DNA of 13,393 bases. It comes from Clostridia bacterium (GTDB lineage Bacteria > Bacillota > Clostridia > Oscillospirales > CAG-272). The stretch spans positions 1 to 13,393 of the forward strand of contig JAGDCE010000233.1 of NCBI GenBank assembly GCA_017958705.1, in the 5' to 3' direction. The translations under genes were made by a program, and so were the position numbers. The notes beneath the pieces were generated by a model. It searched no databases. It worked only from the letters and a program-made list of their open reading frames with translations, and was not told where the DNA came from. Of the stretch, positions 1 through 7,095 are shown piece by piece; the first letter of the stretch is position 1, and every line of letters starts with the position of its first letter.

Positions 1-46
1 CGGTGCCGTCAAAATCGCCTCTCAGATCCGCCGTAAATTTTGCCAT
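1..46 (-). CDS. Partial hypothetical protein, N-terminus only (possibly DUF6054-like)
   Basis: Only the first 15 codons (MAKFTADLRGDFDGT) are inside the window; the gene runs off the left edge. It starts 9 nt after the stop of the upstream PH-like gene, and a GAGG motif that overlaps that stop lies 7 nt before the ATG, so it is very likely the third gene of the same minus-strand operon. The opening residues recall small Clostridia proteins of the DUF6054 type, but that is a memory-based guess from 15 residues. No function can be assigned. Confidence 0.6.
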   Translation of the reverse strand, partial: MAKFTADLRGDFDGT

Positions 47-55
47 CTCCCTGCC

Positions 56-619
56 TCACTTTCCGTTCGTTATGATATTGTACACTTTTGCCGGATCCTT
101 GACGTTAGAGATCACGATACTTCCCTGATTCTGCCCCGGCAGCATCGGGAAAAAGTTCGAATGATCGCTCACGTTATAAGTACCGCCTACGGAAACAGAT
201 CCGTATCCGTATTTATTCATCACGGACATCTGTATAAGCGGCAGCGGATCCAGATTTATGAATTTTGCTTTGCCGCGGTAATACTGTATCACTTTTTTAT
301 TTGTTATTGCGTATTTCGTATATTTCCGGAGCAAATAAGGCTGTATAAACAGGGTATATACGAAGAACGTTCCGCCTGCCCAGAAAGGTATCATAAAAAG
401 CAGAAATAAATACGACCCTTCACCCGAAACAGCCTGAAGGATCAGGCTTACAGTCGCCATAATGACTCCGCCGCACCATACGGTCATGAAAGGGATCAAG
501 AACAGATAAGTCGGATTGAATCCGGTTTTTTTCTCCGATTTTCCGCTCCATTTCACGTATTCGCCGACGGAAAGGTATTCTCTGTACCAGTTGTTGTCAT
601 AGTATTCTTCTTCTCTCAT
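56..619 (-). CDS. Two-TM membrane protein with bacterial PH-like (bPH2) domain
   Basis: 187 aa. There is a hydrophilic, Tyr/Glu-rich N-terminus (about 1-37), then two membrane segments (about 38-62 and 70-93), then a cytoplasmic C-terminal domain whose start, KYTKYAITNKKVIQYYRG (about 99-116), matches the usual opening of bacterial PH-like domains (Y-x-IT-N-K-R-V/I). This architecture is common in small Bacillota membrane proteins of unknown role; some bPH2 proteins act in membrane stress or in protein scaffolding. The start ATG lies 1 nt after the stop of the GNAT gene, with GAAGG about 8 nt upstream inside that gene's end, so the two are translationally coupled. No catalytic residues are visible. 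The family call is fairly safe; the specific function is unknown. Confidence 0.75.
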   Translation of the reverse strand: MREEEYYDNNWYREYLSVGEYVKWSGKSEKKTGFNPTYLFLIPFMTVWCGGVIMATVSLILQAVSGEGSYLFLLFMIPFWAGGTFFVYTLFIQPYLLRKYTKYAITNKKVIQYYRGKAKFINLDPLPLIQMSVMNKYGYGSVSVGGTYNVSDHSNFFPMLPGQNQGSIVISNVKDPAKVYNIITNGK

Positions 620-620
620 C

Positions 621-1052
621 TCAGCGCCTTCTTTCCATTATATACCTGCTTCCGAGATCTTCTCTTACGGTAAAACCGTATTTTTGATAAAGTTTGAGCG
701 CGGGCGTGTTGCGTTTGAAAACGTAGAGGAAAAAGTCAGCGTCCTCGTCTTCGAGGATGTGATCGAGCACGCGCGTGCCGATGCCCCGGCCTCTGTACTC
801 TTCGAACAGATAAAAATCGTCAAGCTCGTATTCTTCGCCTTCTCTGCATACGCGGTAATATCCGCAAAGCTCGCCGTCAAGGAAGATCCGCGTATATTCC
901 GTGACGTTTTTGCGTATTTTGTTTTCGAGCCACGCCAGTACTTTGGCAAGGTCGACCGACGCGGGATCCTCGTATTTTTCAACCGTTTCCCTGCACAGTC
1001 CGTATATGCGCCCGGCGTCCTCCGGGAGCGTTTGTCTGTACGTTATCTGCAT
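621..1052 (-). CDS. GNAT-family N-acetyltransferase
   Basis: 143 aa, the usual length for a single-domain GNAT. The acetyl-CoA pyrophosphate-binding loop is clear at residues 87-92 (RGRGIG, the R/Q-x-x-G-x-G/A signature), preceded by a beta strand (ELDDFYLFEEY) and followed by the alpha-3 helix (TRVLDHIL). The later N115-TPALKLYQKYGF block is the standard motif B region, with a Tyr (Y122 or Y125) that could be the general acid. Substrate (amine, amino acid, antibiotic or protein N-terminus) cannot be read from the sequence. It is first in a minus-strand operon with the PH-like gene and the edge gene. The start at 1052 is preceded by a weak AAGAAGG about 10 nt away; the promoter lies just upstream. 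Confidence 0.88.
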   Translation of the reverse strand: MQITYRQTLPEDAGRIYGLCRETVEKYEDPASVDLAKVLAWLENKIRKNVTEYTRIFLDGELCGYYRVCREGEEYELDDFYLFEEYRGRGIGTRVLDHILEDEDADFFLYVFKRNTPALKLYQKYGFTVREDLGSRYIMERRR

Positions 1053-1084
1053 ACAGCCGCCGCCTTCTTTGTTTTTCCGATACG

Positions 1085-1113
1085 ATTATACCGCACGCGG
1101 CGCCGTCTGTCAA
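1085..1113 (-). promoter_or_regulatory. Sigma-A promoter of the GNAT/PH operon
   Basis: Read on the minus strand, -35 TTGACA (1113-1108) and -10 TATAAT (1090-1085) are separated by exactly 17 bp. Both hexamers match consensus perfectly, and the gap to the GNAT ATG (1052) leaves a short leader of about 25 nt. It is divergent from the SOS promoter of dinB. Confidence 0.85.
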
Positions 1114-1127
1114 CCTTTATTAAAACG

Positions 1128-1159
1128 ATTTAATAATTCTTAAGAATTCTTAATAAATC
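1128..1159. repeat. AT-rich dyad in the GNAT/dinB divergent intergenic region
   Basis: A perfect 14-bp palindrome AATTCTTAAGAATT (1135-1148) sits inside a looser dyad with GATTTA (1128-1133) and TAAATC (1154-1159) at the ends. It also forms a 10-bp tandem repeat (AATTCTTAAG at 1135, AATTCTTAAT at 1145). It lies upstream of both divergent promoters and could be a regulator site, but AT-rich spacers give such patterns by chance. Confidence 0.35.
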
Positions 1160-1198
1160 GGCCGGCTGAAATTTTCTTCACTTTTTTTCGGTTTCATA

Positions 1199-1227
1199 TT
1201 GACAATCGAACATTTGTTTGGTATAAT
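1199..1227 (+). promoter_or_regulatory. Consensus sigma-A promoter of dinB
   Basis: TTGACA (1199-1204) and TATAAT (1222-1227) are separated by 17 bp. Both hexamers are perfect, so repression is expected to be the main control. The 17-bp spacer contains the first LexA box; transcription should begin near 1234, just before the second. Confidence 0.93.
1207..1220 (+). promoter_or_regulatory. LexA (SOS) box 1
   Basis: CGAACATTTGTTTG fits the Gram-positive LexA/DinR consensus CGAAC-N4-GTTYG in every fixed position. It fills the spacer between the -35 and -10 of dinB, so bound LexA would block RNA polymerase directly. Expected effect: repression relieved by RecA-triggered LexA cleavage after DNA damage. 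Confidence 0.92.
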
Positions 1228-1234
1228 ACGGTCA

Positions 1235-1248
1235 AGAACATTTGTTCG
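1235..1248 (+). promoter_or_regulatory. LexA (SOS) box 2
   Basis: AGAACATTTGTTCG is a second near-consensus LexA box with the perfect 12-bp palindrome GAACATTTGTTC. It is 28 bp (about 2.7 helical turns) downstream of box 1 and covers the predicted transcription start region, ending at the ribosome binding site. Two boxes on one promoter suggest tight repression. Confidence 0.9.
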
Positions 1249-1256
1249 AGGGAAAT

Positions 1257-2486
1257 ATGAAAACGATACTTCACGTCGATCTTAATAACTTCTACGCTTC
1301 CGTTGAATGTATGTACGACCCGTCGATCCGCGGTCTGCCGGTGGCGGTCTGCGGCGACGTCGAGCTGCGCCACGGCATAGTGCTTGCGAAAAACTACGCG
1401 GCAAAGGCGGCGGGCGTAAAGACCGGTTACACTATCGCCGACGCAAAACGCGCCTGCCCCGATCTCGTATGCGTGCCGCCGCATATGGACAGATATATGA
1501 GATTTTCCGCCATGGCGAAAGGCATATACAGCGAATACACAGACCGCGTCGAGAGTTTCGGCATAGACGAATGCTGGCTCGATCTCGGTGAACACGGAGA
1601 CGGCGTCGCCGTCGCAGACGAGATACGCGCGCGGATAAAGAGCGAGCTCGGCGTCACAGCGTCCGCCGGCGTTTCCTACAACAAGATATTCGCCAAAATG
1701 GGCAGCGACTACAAAAAGCCCGACGCGACGACGGAGATAACCCGGAACAATTACAAAGAGCTGCTGTGGCGTCTGCCGATCTCGGATATGATGTTCGTCG
1801 GGCGCGCCTCCGAGCGAAAGCTGAGGCTATACGGAATGAATACGATAGGCGATCTCGCAAACGCCGATCCGCTGCTTCTCTGCCGTCTGCTCGGCAAAAA
1901 CGGTCTGCTCCTCCAGAACTTTGCGAACGGTATAGACGACTCTCCGGTCTGCGGCACGTACGAGCCGCCGCCGATAAAAAGCATCGGAAACTCGACGACC
2001 TCGCCGCGGGATCTTTTGACCGAGGACGATATACGCGTGACGTATATGGCGCTGTGCGAGAGCGTTTCCGCGCGTCTGCGCAGCCATTCGATGAAGTGCG
2101 GCACCGTATGCATAGACGTCCGCGATTCCTCTTTGCGCGTTATAACGCGGCAGAAAAGCCTGCCGTCGCCCGTGTGCACCGCGGAAGAGCTTTACGCCGC
2201 CGCCACGGAGCTGCACCGCTCCGGCGCGCCGCGCGGGGTAAGGATCCGGACGCTCGGCGTCCGCGCGTCGTCGCTGTGTCCGATGATCGGCATGCAGATG
2301 ACGTTTTTCGACGACGAAACGAGGCTGAAGCGCGAAGCGCTGTCCGCTGCCGCGGACGGTATAAACGCGAGATTCGGCGACCGCTGCGTCGTACACGGCA
2401 TAACGATGGTCGCGCCGGAGCTGTCGTCTTTTTCCCCGTCTGACGACAGGACCGTCGCGCCGGAAAGATTCGAGGCGTACGTATGA
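1257..2486 (+). CDS. dinB: Y-family DNA polymerase IV (translesion synthesis)
   Basis: 409 aa from the ATG at 1257, chosen because GAGGGA (1248-1253) directly precedes it; a TTG at 1242 in the same frame lies inside the second LexA box and is unlikely. The enzyme copies damaged DNA without proofreading. The palm begins HVDLNNFYASVE: D8 binds metal and Y13 is the steric gate against ribonucleotides. The second catalytic block FGIDECWLDL supplies D104 and E105. The little-finger domain begins about residue 238 (KSIGNSTTSPRDL). Near the C-terminus QMTFF (347-351) resembles a beta-clamp binding motif. Length is slightly above E. coli Pol IV. The stop overlaps the next gene by 4 nt. Expression should be SOS-induced through two LexA boxes. 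Confidence 0.93.
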   Translation: MKTILHVDLNNFYASVECMYDPSIRGLPVAVCGDVELRHGIVLAKNYAAKAAGVKTGYTIADAKRACPDLVCVPPHMDRYMRFSAMAKGIYSEYTDRVESFGIDECWLDLGEHGDGVAVADEIRARIKSELGVTASAGVSYNKIFAKMGSDYKKPDATTEITRNNYKELLWRLPISDMMFVGRASERKLRLYGMNTIGDLANADPLLLCRLLGKNGLLLQNFANGIDDSPVCGTYEPPPIKSIGNSTTSPRDLLTEDDIRVTYMALCESVSARLRSHSMKCGTVCIDVRDSSLRVITRQKSLPSPVCTAEELYAAATELHRSGAPRGVRIRTLGVRASSLCPMIGMQMTFFDDETRLKREALSAAADGINARFGDRCVVHGITMVAPELSSFSPSDDRTVAPERFEAYV

Positions 2487-2722
2487 CAAAAAAGCTTTAC
2501 GTTTCCGTCAGCGCCGAATTCGATACGGACGGTCGGATGCTACCGTCCGTGATACATCTCGGCGACGGACGCGATATAAAGATCAAAAAAGTAAAAAACG
2601 CAGTCCGCGCCGCCTCGCTGAAAGCCGGCGGTCAGGGCACACGTTTTTTGTGCTGCATAGGCAGGCAGGATATTTATCTGTTCTACGAGGACCCGAAATG
2701 GTTCATAGAATCGTACGAATGA
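2483..2722 (+). CDS. Small conserved-type protein coupled to dinB, unknown function
   Basis: 79 aa. The ATG overlaps the dinB stop as ATGA, and GAGG (2472-2475) inside dinB is 7 nt upstream, so its translation depends on dinB. There is no signal peptide or membrane segment; the chain is basic in the middle (DIKIKKVKNAVRAASLKAGG) and ends with an aromatic, acidic stretch (YLFYEDPKWFIESYE). The pattern of two short beta strands, a basic helix, then G-x-x-G-T-R-F-x-C-x-I and Y-x-F-Y-E-D-x-x-W-F-x-E resembles small unnamed proteins that I recall next to Y-family polymerases in Clostridia. It is part of the same SOS transcript. A role as a polymerase accessory or DNA-binding factor is inference only. 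Confidence 0.82.
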   Translation: MTKKLYVSVSAEFDTDGRMLPSVIHLGDGRDIKIKKVKNAVRAASLKAGGQGTRFLCCIGRQDIYLFYEDPKWFIESYE

Positions 2723-2726
2723 AACG

Positions 2727-2760
2727 CGGAGCGGCAAACGCCGCTCCGTTCTTCTTATTT
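2727..2760 (+). terminator. Rho-independent terminator of the dinB operon
   Basis: A perfect 9-bp GC-rich stem CGGAGCGGC / GCCGCTCCG (2727-2735 and 2740-2748) with loop AAAC is followed by the T-rich run TTCTTCTTATTT. It begins 5 nt after the stop of the small gene. The convergent lipoprotein gene ends at 2755, inside the T-rich tail; on the minus strand the hairpin is followed only by GTTTC, so it is a weaker terminator in that direction. Confidence 0.88.
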
Positions 2761-4461
2761 CATTCCCTCGCGCGGTCCTCCGCCGCTTACGTTTCCGTAA
2801 TACAGTCCGGAAGAAAACGACGCTGACGCGGACGAGCCGCCCGCCGTTACCGTATACGTGTTCCCTTCCTTCATATAAGGCGACGAGTAGACTACGCACG
2901 AAAAGCTTTTTGTCGTCGTGAACGTAAATCCCGATCCGTCGTCGACCGATATCTGTGTCCCGACGTCTCCCGACAGCGACAGAAGCGCCGAACACTGCGT
3001 TCCGCTGTCGAAATTGACCGCCATACCGGACGAGCCGATCGCGAGCACCGTGCCTCCGGTGATCTCGGCGACACAGCCGCTGCCGTTGCCGAGATCGAGC
3101 GCTCCGTTGCCGTTATCCGTCGGCCCTTCCACGATCACCGTTCCGCCTGAAACGTACAGCGAATCGTTGGCGTCGAGCCCGTCGCCGCCGGCGTTCACGT
3201 AGAGCGTGCCGCCGGATACGCGCAGAGTCCCGGCTGATGAGTTCATAGACCACCTGCCCGGCTCTTCTTCCGTCGACTGAGTGTCGGAGCCGCCCGCGGC
3301 GTTTATCCCGTCGTCAGACGCGTATATCGTCGTGGCGCCTCCGGAAATGCCGATCTCATAGGCTTCGAGCCCTTCGTACGATTTAAGGATACTGAGTTCA
3401 CCGCCGCTGATACCGAGCACGTTATCCGCGTGGATGCCGTCGTCGCTTGACGAAAGCGTGACGGCGCCGGATATCAGGTTAACTTCCGACGAGCTGTTCA
3501 GCGCGTCATCCGCAGAATCAACGGTCAGATTGGCGCCCGATACGACGATCTTGCCGTCGCATTTTACGCCCTTCTGCGAAACTTTGGAATCCTTTGAATT
3601 GCCTGAGCCGCCGCCCGCCGTGATGCTGACGGTACCGCCGGCAAAGCTCGCGAAGCCGGTCATCACCGACGCGGTCGTGCCGACGTCGATCCCGTCATAT
3701 CCGGCATTGACCGCGAGCGAGCCGCCGCCGATATGGAAGAACGGACCCGTCTCCGACGAATTTACTTGCACGCCGTCGTGTCCGGAATTTACCGTCACCG
3801 CGCATCCGCCTATGCGGACGGAATCCTTCGCTTTGATACCTATGGAAGAAGCCGTCACGGACACCGTGCCGCCGGTAAGTTTCAGATCGTTTTTGCAGAC
3901 GATCCCGTGAAGCGACGACGTAACGTATAACGCACCCGCGCCGTTGATCGTCAGGTCGTCCGAAGCGTATACCGCGCCGTCGTAATCGGACGATTTTGCG
4001 GTGTATTTAAGCGTGTTTTCGCCGATGAGGCATATTATGACCTTGTCTGCCGCCTCGACGCTTATGCAGGAGTAATTCGAATTTTCCATCGTGACGTTGT
4101 CGAGTATGAGGTACACGTTACCCGACTTGTTGTCGTCGCGCACCACAACAGAGACGTTCTGCGACGAACCGGTCACGCGGTATATACCTTTCGACGTGAT
4201 GACGACGTTCGAGCCTGACGATCCGCGAGCGGTATCCGAAATCGTGCCGGATTCGCCCTCAAGCGTTACCGTCGCGTTCTCGGCTTCGGATGAAACGTCT
4301 TTCGTATCGCTGTCGGAAAAATACTCCGCCGCCGCTATGGCTTCAGCCTCCGATTCCGCGGCCGCCGCGTTTTCCGTGGACGGCGTGACGCCGTCGTTAT
4401 CGCACGACACAACGGAAAATACGATCGCCGCCGTCAGAAGGGACAACAGTATTTTCTTCAT
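2755..4461 (-). CDS. Carbohydrate-binding beta-helix lipoprotein (Cthe_2159/DUF4353-like)
   Basis: 568 aa. The signal peptide (1-19) ends in a lipobox VVSC with lipidated C20, so the protein should be anchored on the outer face of the membrane. A low-complexity Ala/Glu linker (about 30-46) follows. From about residue 60 to 500 it is built of repeating turns of the type DDGI-x-A ... L-x-I-SGG-x-x-x-I, for example YDGIDV near 255 and later SDDGIHADN, SDDGINAAGG and GGDGLDAND. This is the pattern of the Clostridium thermocellum Cthe_2159 family, whose founding member is known as a polysaccharide-binding beta-helix protein. The C-terminus is Gly/Ser-rich (SGGGPREGMK). It is the last gene after DUF4956 (10-nt gap), with AAGGG about 8 nt before the ATG. 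The ligand here is unknown; cell-surface glycan or wall binding is inferred. Confidence 0.88.
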   Translation of the reverse strand: MKKILLSLLTAAIVFSVVSCDNDGVTPSTENAAAAESEAEAIAAAEYFSDSDTKDVSSEAENATVTLEGESGTISDTARGSSGSNVVITSKGIYRVTGSSQNVSVVVRDDNKSGNVYLILDNVTMENSNYSCISVEAADKVIICLIGENTLKYTAKSSDYDGAVYASDDLTINGAGALYVTSSLHGIVCKNDLKLTGGTVSVTASSIGIKAKDSVRIGGCAVTVNSGHDGVQVNSSETGPFFHIGGGSLAVNAGYDGIDVGTTASVMTGFASFAGGTVSITAGGGSGNSKDSKVSQKGVKCDGKIVVSGANLTVDSADDALNSSSEVNLISGAVTLSSSDDGIHADNVLGISGGELSILKSYEGLEAYEIGISGGATTIYASDDGINAAGGSDTQSTEEEPGRWSMNSSAGTLRVSGGTLYVNAGGDGLDANDSLYVSGGTVIVEGPTDNGNGALDLGNGSGCVAEITGGTVLAIGSSGMAVNFDSGTQCSALLSLSGDVGTQISVDDGSGFTFTTTKSFSCVVYSSPYMKEGNTYTVTAGGSSASASFSSGLYYGNVSGGGPREGMK

Positions 4462-4471
4462 TTCCGCACCC

Positions 4472-5143
4472 TTACAGCTGGCTGGGGAGGTCGGTATACG
4501 GCGTTACGGCTATCTCGAGATTGCCGTTTTTAGTGCGCAGCTCGTCGATGAACGCCTTCTCTTCACGGCTGTCTTTCATCCTGATCTTGAACGAGAGCCT
4601 GTACATCGAACCCATACCGGTAGTCTTCACACCGACGCTCTCGTACGATTTGAGATAATGCGCGAACGTATCGTCGAACACGTCGCTGTAATCGAGCGAT
4701 TCGGGTATCGTTATGCGCAGCAGCTGATCCGCCGCCATGCTCTTGTGTTCGAACACGGGAAGCATGGAGATGAGAAAATAAACGACCGACAGCGCTATAA
4801 GTATTATTATACCGTAACCGATATAGCCCATTCCGAACGGGATGCCGGCGCCCATCGCTATGAGTATCGCCGCTATCTCGTCCGCCGTGCCCTGCGCGGA
4901 ACGGAATCTGATCAGGCTGAACGCGCCGCCTATGGCGACGCCGGCGCCGATATTGCCGTTCACAAACGTGATCACCGCGGATATGATGAACGGTATAAGT
5001 CCTATGACTATGAAAAAGCGTTTGGTCGATCTGATCCGGAACGACATGAGCCACGCGTATAAAAACCCGGTTACGAGCGCAACGCCCGCCATTATGAAAA
5101 ACTGCGGGACTGTTACGGTTGAAGAGTAGATGGAATCAAACAT
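4472..5143 (-). CDS. DUF4956 family membrane protein
   Basis: 223 aa. Four hydrophobic segments are visible (about 12-33, 43-62, 88-104 and 106-130). Between the second and third lies the hallmark stretch GGAFSLIRFRSAQGTADEIA (73-92), rich in small residues plus Arg, as in DUF4956 proteins. A soluble C-terminal region (about 140-223) with an ACT-like alternating pattern (YRLSFKIRMKDSREEKAFIDEL) follows. Its biochemical function is not established. Genes of this family regularly accompany VTC-domain and CotH or Cthe_2159-type surface protein genes, as here (15-nt gap from the VTC gene, 10-nt gap to the lipoprotein gene), so it probably works with them at the membrane. GGAGG lies 9 nt before the ATG. 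Confidence 0.87.
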   Translation of the reverse strand: MFDSIYSSTVTVPQFFIMAGVALVTGFLYAWLMSFRIRSTKRFFIVIGLIPFIISAVITFVNGNIGAGVAIGGAFSLIRFRSAQGTADEIAAILIAMGAGIPFGMGYIGYGIIILIALSVVYFLISMLPVFEHKSMAADQLLRITIPESLDYSDVFDDTFAHYLKSYESVGVKTTGMGSMYRLSFKIRMKDSREEKAFIDELRTKNGNLEIAVTPYTDLPSQL

Positions 5144-5158
5144 TTTACTGTACCTCCG

Positions 5159-5893
5159 TTATATGTTTGCGTATGATTGCATAATCTGGCGTTTATATGC
5201 TTCGCCGTATTTTGAAAACGACGACTTATAAATTTTTCCCTCGTCGAGTATGTGCGACAGCCACAGCGGCATCGCCTCCTGCACCTTGATCTCGAGCACC
5301 GAATACCCGGGCGGTAAAAGCGAGATCCCGTCCATGGAGACGCGCAGATCGAGATCGGTCAGACGGTATCTCGGATTGTTGTCGATCGTCAGCCGCAGAT
5401 TGCCGCCCGGCTCGAAGAACGCCGTCCTGTCGTATATTATCAGACATTTGGGCGATAAGTCTTTGTAATAATCGCGGAAATACGTTATCTCGCGGTTTAT
5501 CTGGCCGCCGGCGCAGATATCTCCGTCGCCGTCCAGAAATTTTTTCACGAGCGGTATCGTCGTCTGTACGCGCCTTTTGTACACTATCCCGTAAGCCTTT
5601 CGTTTCAATTCGAGGAATACCGGCGTTTCGTCGGTCGCGATACCGTACGAGCGAAGCCTCAGTTTTTCCTTGAAAAGCGGCTTTTCTATCGATGCGTTTA
5701 TAAGTCTGTGATCCGGTGTGTCGTAGTACAGCGAGCCGATCGAGGTCTTGCCGAACATATCGGGCTGCATGCGGTCCTTGATTTTTTCAAGGAAAAACCG
5801 CTCCTGATCGGCGCTGATCAGGTATTTCAGCTCGTACCGTTTCATGACGACGACCGGATTCTCTACCCGTACCGGTGTTTTATTCGAAATCAT
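5159..5893 (-). CDS. VTC-domain (polyphosphate polymerase-like) protein
   Basis: 244 aa, the length of a stand-alone VTC domain, a triphosphate-tunnel fold related to the catalytic domain of yeast Vtc4. The tunnel residues appear in order: RYELKY (E21, K23), LYYDTP (55-60), KLRLRSYG (K77, R79, R81), FLELKRK (E95, K97), YKRR (K106-R108), YDRTAF (R156), LTIDNN (D171), VLEIKV (E201, K203) and SFSKYGEAY (K228). All seem intact, so metal-dependent phosphate-chain chemistry is possible, although bacterial VTC proteins of this cluster type have not all been shown to make polyphosphate. There is no membrane segment, so it is presumably held at the membrane by DUF4956. The stop of the kinase is 11 nt upstream and GGAGG is 5 nt before the ATG. 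Confidence 0.9.
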   Translation of the reverse strand: MISNKTPVRVENPVVVMKRYELKYLISADQERFFLEKIKDRMQPDMFGKTSIGSLYYDTPDHRLINASIEKPLFKEKLRLRSYGIATDETPVFLELKRKAYGIVYKRRVQTTIPLVKKFLDGDGDICAGGQINREITYFRDYYKDLSPKCLIIYDRTAFFEPGGNLRLTIDNNPRYRLTDLDLRVSMDGISLLPPGYSVLEIKVQEAMPLWLSHILDEGKIYKSSFSKYGEAYKRQIMQSYANI

Positions 5894-5904
5894 CGTGACC
5901 TCCG

Positions 5905-7095
5905 TCAGATCGTTATCCTGAGCGTGAACAGGCCGCCTGCGACGGAAACGCTCATTCTTCCGTTATGCGCCTTGACTATATCCTTCACGTACGAGAGGCC
6001 GAGACCGCTGCCGGGCTTGCCGGAAGCATTGCCGAGCCGCGTGAACCGGTCGAATATCTGCTCCGGCACGCAGTCGGGCAGATCGGTATCGTTTTCCGCG
6101 GTGATCACCGCTTTGCCGTTTTCGGAGCGCAGAGTCAGGCTCGCTTTTCCGATCGAAAATTTACGCGCGTTTTCCGTCAGTTCCGCGATCATCTTGTGAA
6201 GCATCGCCGCGTCGCCTTTTACCGTGACCGAAGGATCGGCAGAGCATTCGAATTCGATGCCGTTCTGCGCAAAATCGTGCTTGACGGCGTCACAGACCGA
6301 CGTGACGATCATGGACAGATCGCATTCCGCGACGTTCTTTTCGTCGAGCAGATCGACGGTGTAAAGCTGATTCGTCAGCTCCGTAAGCTTGCGCACCTGC
6401 CTGCGGATCGATTTCGTATATTCGTAGCAGCAGCCTTCTTGCTCTATCATGTCGGCGTCGGCGTTTATGACCGTCAGCGGGACTTTGAAGCCGGCTTCCG
6501 CTTCCTTTATGAAATTCTTCTGCTTCCTCTCCGCCTCTTCAAGCGGCGCAAACAGCTTTTTGCCTGCGGCAAACAACAGCGCTACGCTGATAAGCACGCA
6601 GACGACCGTGCCGGAGATCGATATCACGAGCACGCGGTACGCGGGAAGAAGTTCGCGGCCGTAGTCGATCACGGTGACGTAATTGAATCCGTCGTGACGG
6701 TATACCCTGTACCTGTACGTCGTCCGGACCCAACCTGTCTTTTCCTTGATGAGCGAAGCCGCGATCGTCTCGGCTTCCTTTTCGTCTATCGCCGACATGA
6801 AGTACGCGACCTGTTCCGATTCTCCGCTCTTGTTGAAGCGGTACGTGAAATAACGCACGGACGCTTTCGTCTCAGGTGAATCCGGTCCCATCGGTCCGTT
6901 TTTTCCTGTAAAGGATTCCGGGCCTTTCGGCTCCGCAAAGCGGCCGTCGCCCGCCGCTATCATCCCGTTCACCCTGTCGGCATCCTGAGCCGCCATGGTG
7001 AAATTCATTACGTTGATGACGGAAAGCAGTACCGTCAGCATTATTAACACGGCGAGCGCCGCGTACAGTACGAATTTTTTTCTGATCTTATCCAT
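5905..7095 (-). CDS. Sensor histidine kinase-like protein lacking the phospho-accepting His
   Basis: 396 aa. TM1 (about 8-30), an extracytoplasmic domain (31-152) and TM2 (about 153-178) are followed by a short linker with no evident HAMP, then a DHp-like helix and an HATPase domain. The H-box reads FIKEAEAGFKVPL (195-207), where family members have F-I-x-D-A-S/G-H-E-L-K-T-P-L; A201 (codon GCC, 6495-6493) replaces His and G202 replaces Glu. The N-box keeps N309 (ELTENARKF), and the F-box (IFDRF) and G2 box (GSGLGLS, 362-368) are intact, but the G1 DxGxG motif has become NDTDLP. ATP binding is plausible, autophosphorylation is not. The ATG overlaps the response regulator stop by 8 nt. The reading frame is uninterrupted, which speaks for a functional pseudokinase. 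Confidence 0.88.
   Translation of the reverse strand: MDKIRKKFVLYAALAVLIMLTVLLSVINVMNFTMAAQDADRVNGMIAAGDGRFAEPKGPESFTGKNGPMGPDSPETKASVRYFTYRFNKSGESEQVAYFMSAIDEKEAETIAASLIKEKTGWVRTTYRYRVYRHDGFNYVTVIDYGRELLPAYRVLVISISGTVVCVLISVALLFAAGKKLFAPLEEAERKQKNFIKEAEAGFKVPLTVINADADMIEQEGCCYEYTKSIRRQVRKLTELTNQLYTVDLLDEKNVAECDLSMIVTSVCDAVKHDFAQNGIEFECSADPSVTVKGDAAMLHKMIAELTENARKFSIGKASLTLRSENGKAVITAENDTDLPDCVPEQIFDRFTRLGNASGKPGSGLGLSYVKDIVKAHNGRMSVSVAGGLFTLRITI

Noticed and set aside
1242..1256. TTG start giving five extra residues on DinB
   Set aside because: The TTG is inside LexA box 2 and upstream of the ribosome binding site; the ATG at 1257 fits the site and the usual Pol IV N-terminus.
1827..2489. 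Minus-strand open frame of 220 codons opposite dinB
   Set aside because: The dinB frame on the other strand has all polymerase motifs, promoter and operators; this frame is Arg-rich and motif-free.
3150..4000. Repeated DDGI/GISGG units read as a DNA repeat or recombination array
   Set aside because: The similarity is at protein level only; the DNA units diverge and fit the turns of a beta-helix protein.
4091..5062. A 323-codon open frame on the plus strand opposite the lipoprotein and DUF4956 genes
   Set aside because: It crosses two well-supported minus-strand genes, shows no recognisable motif and lacks translation signals.
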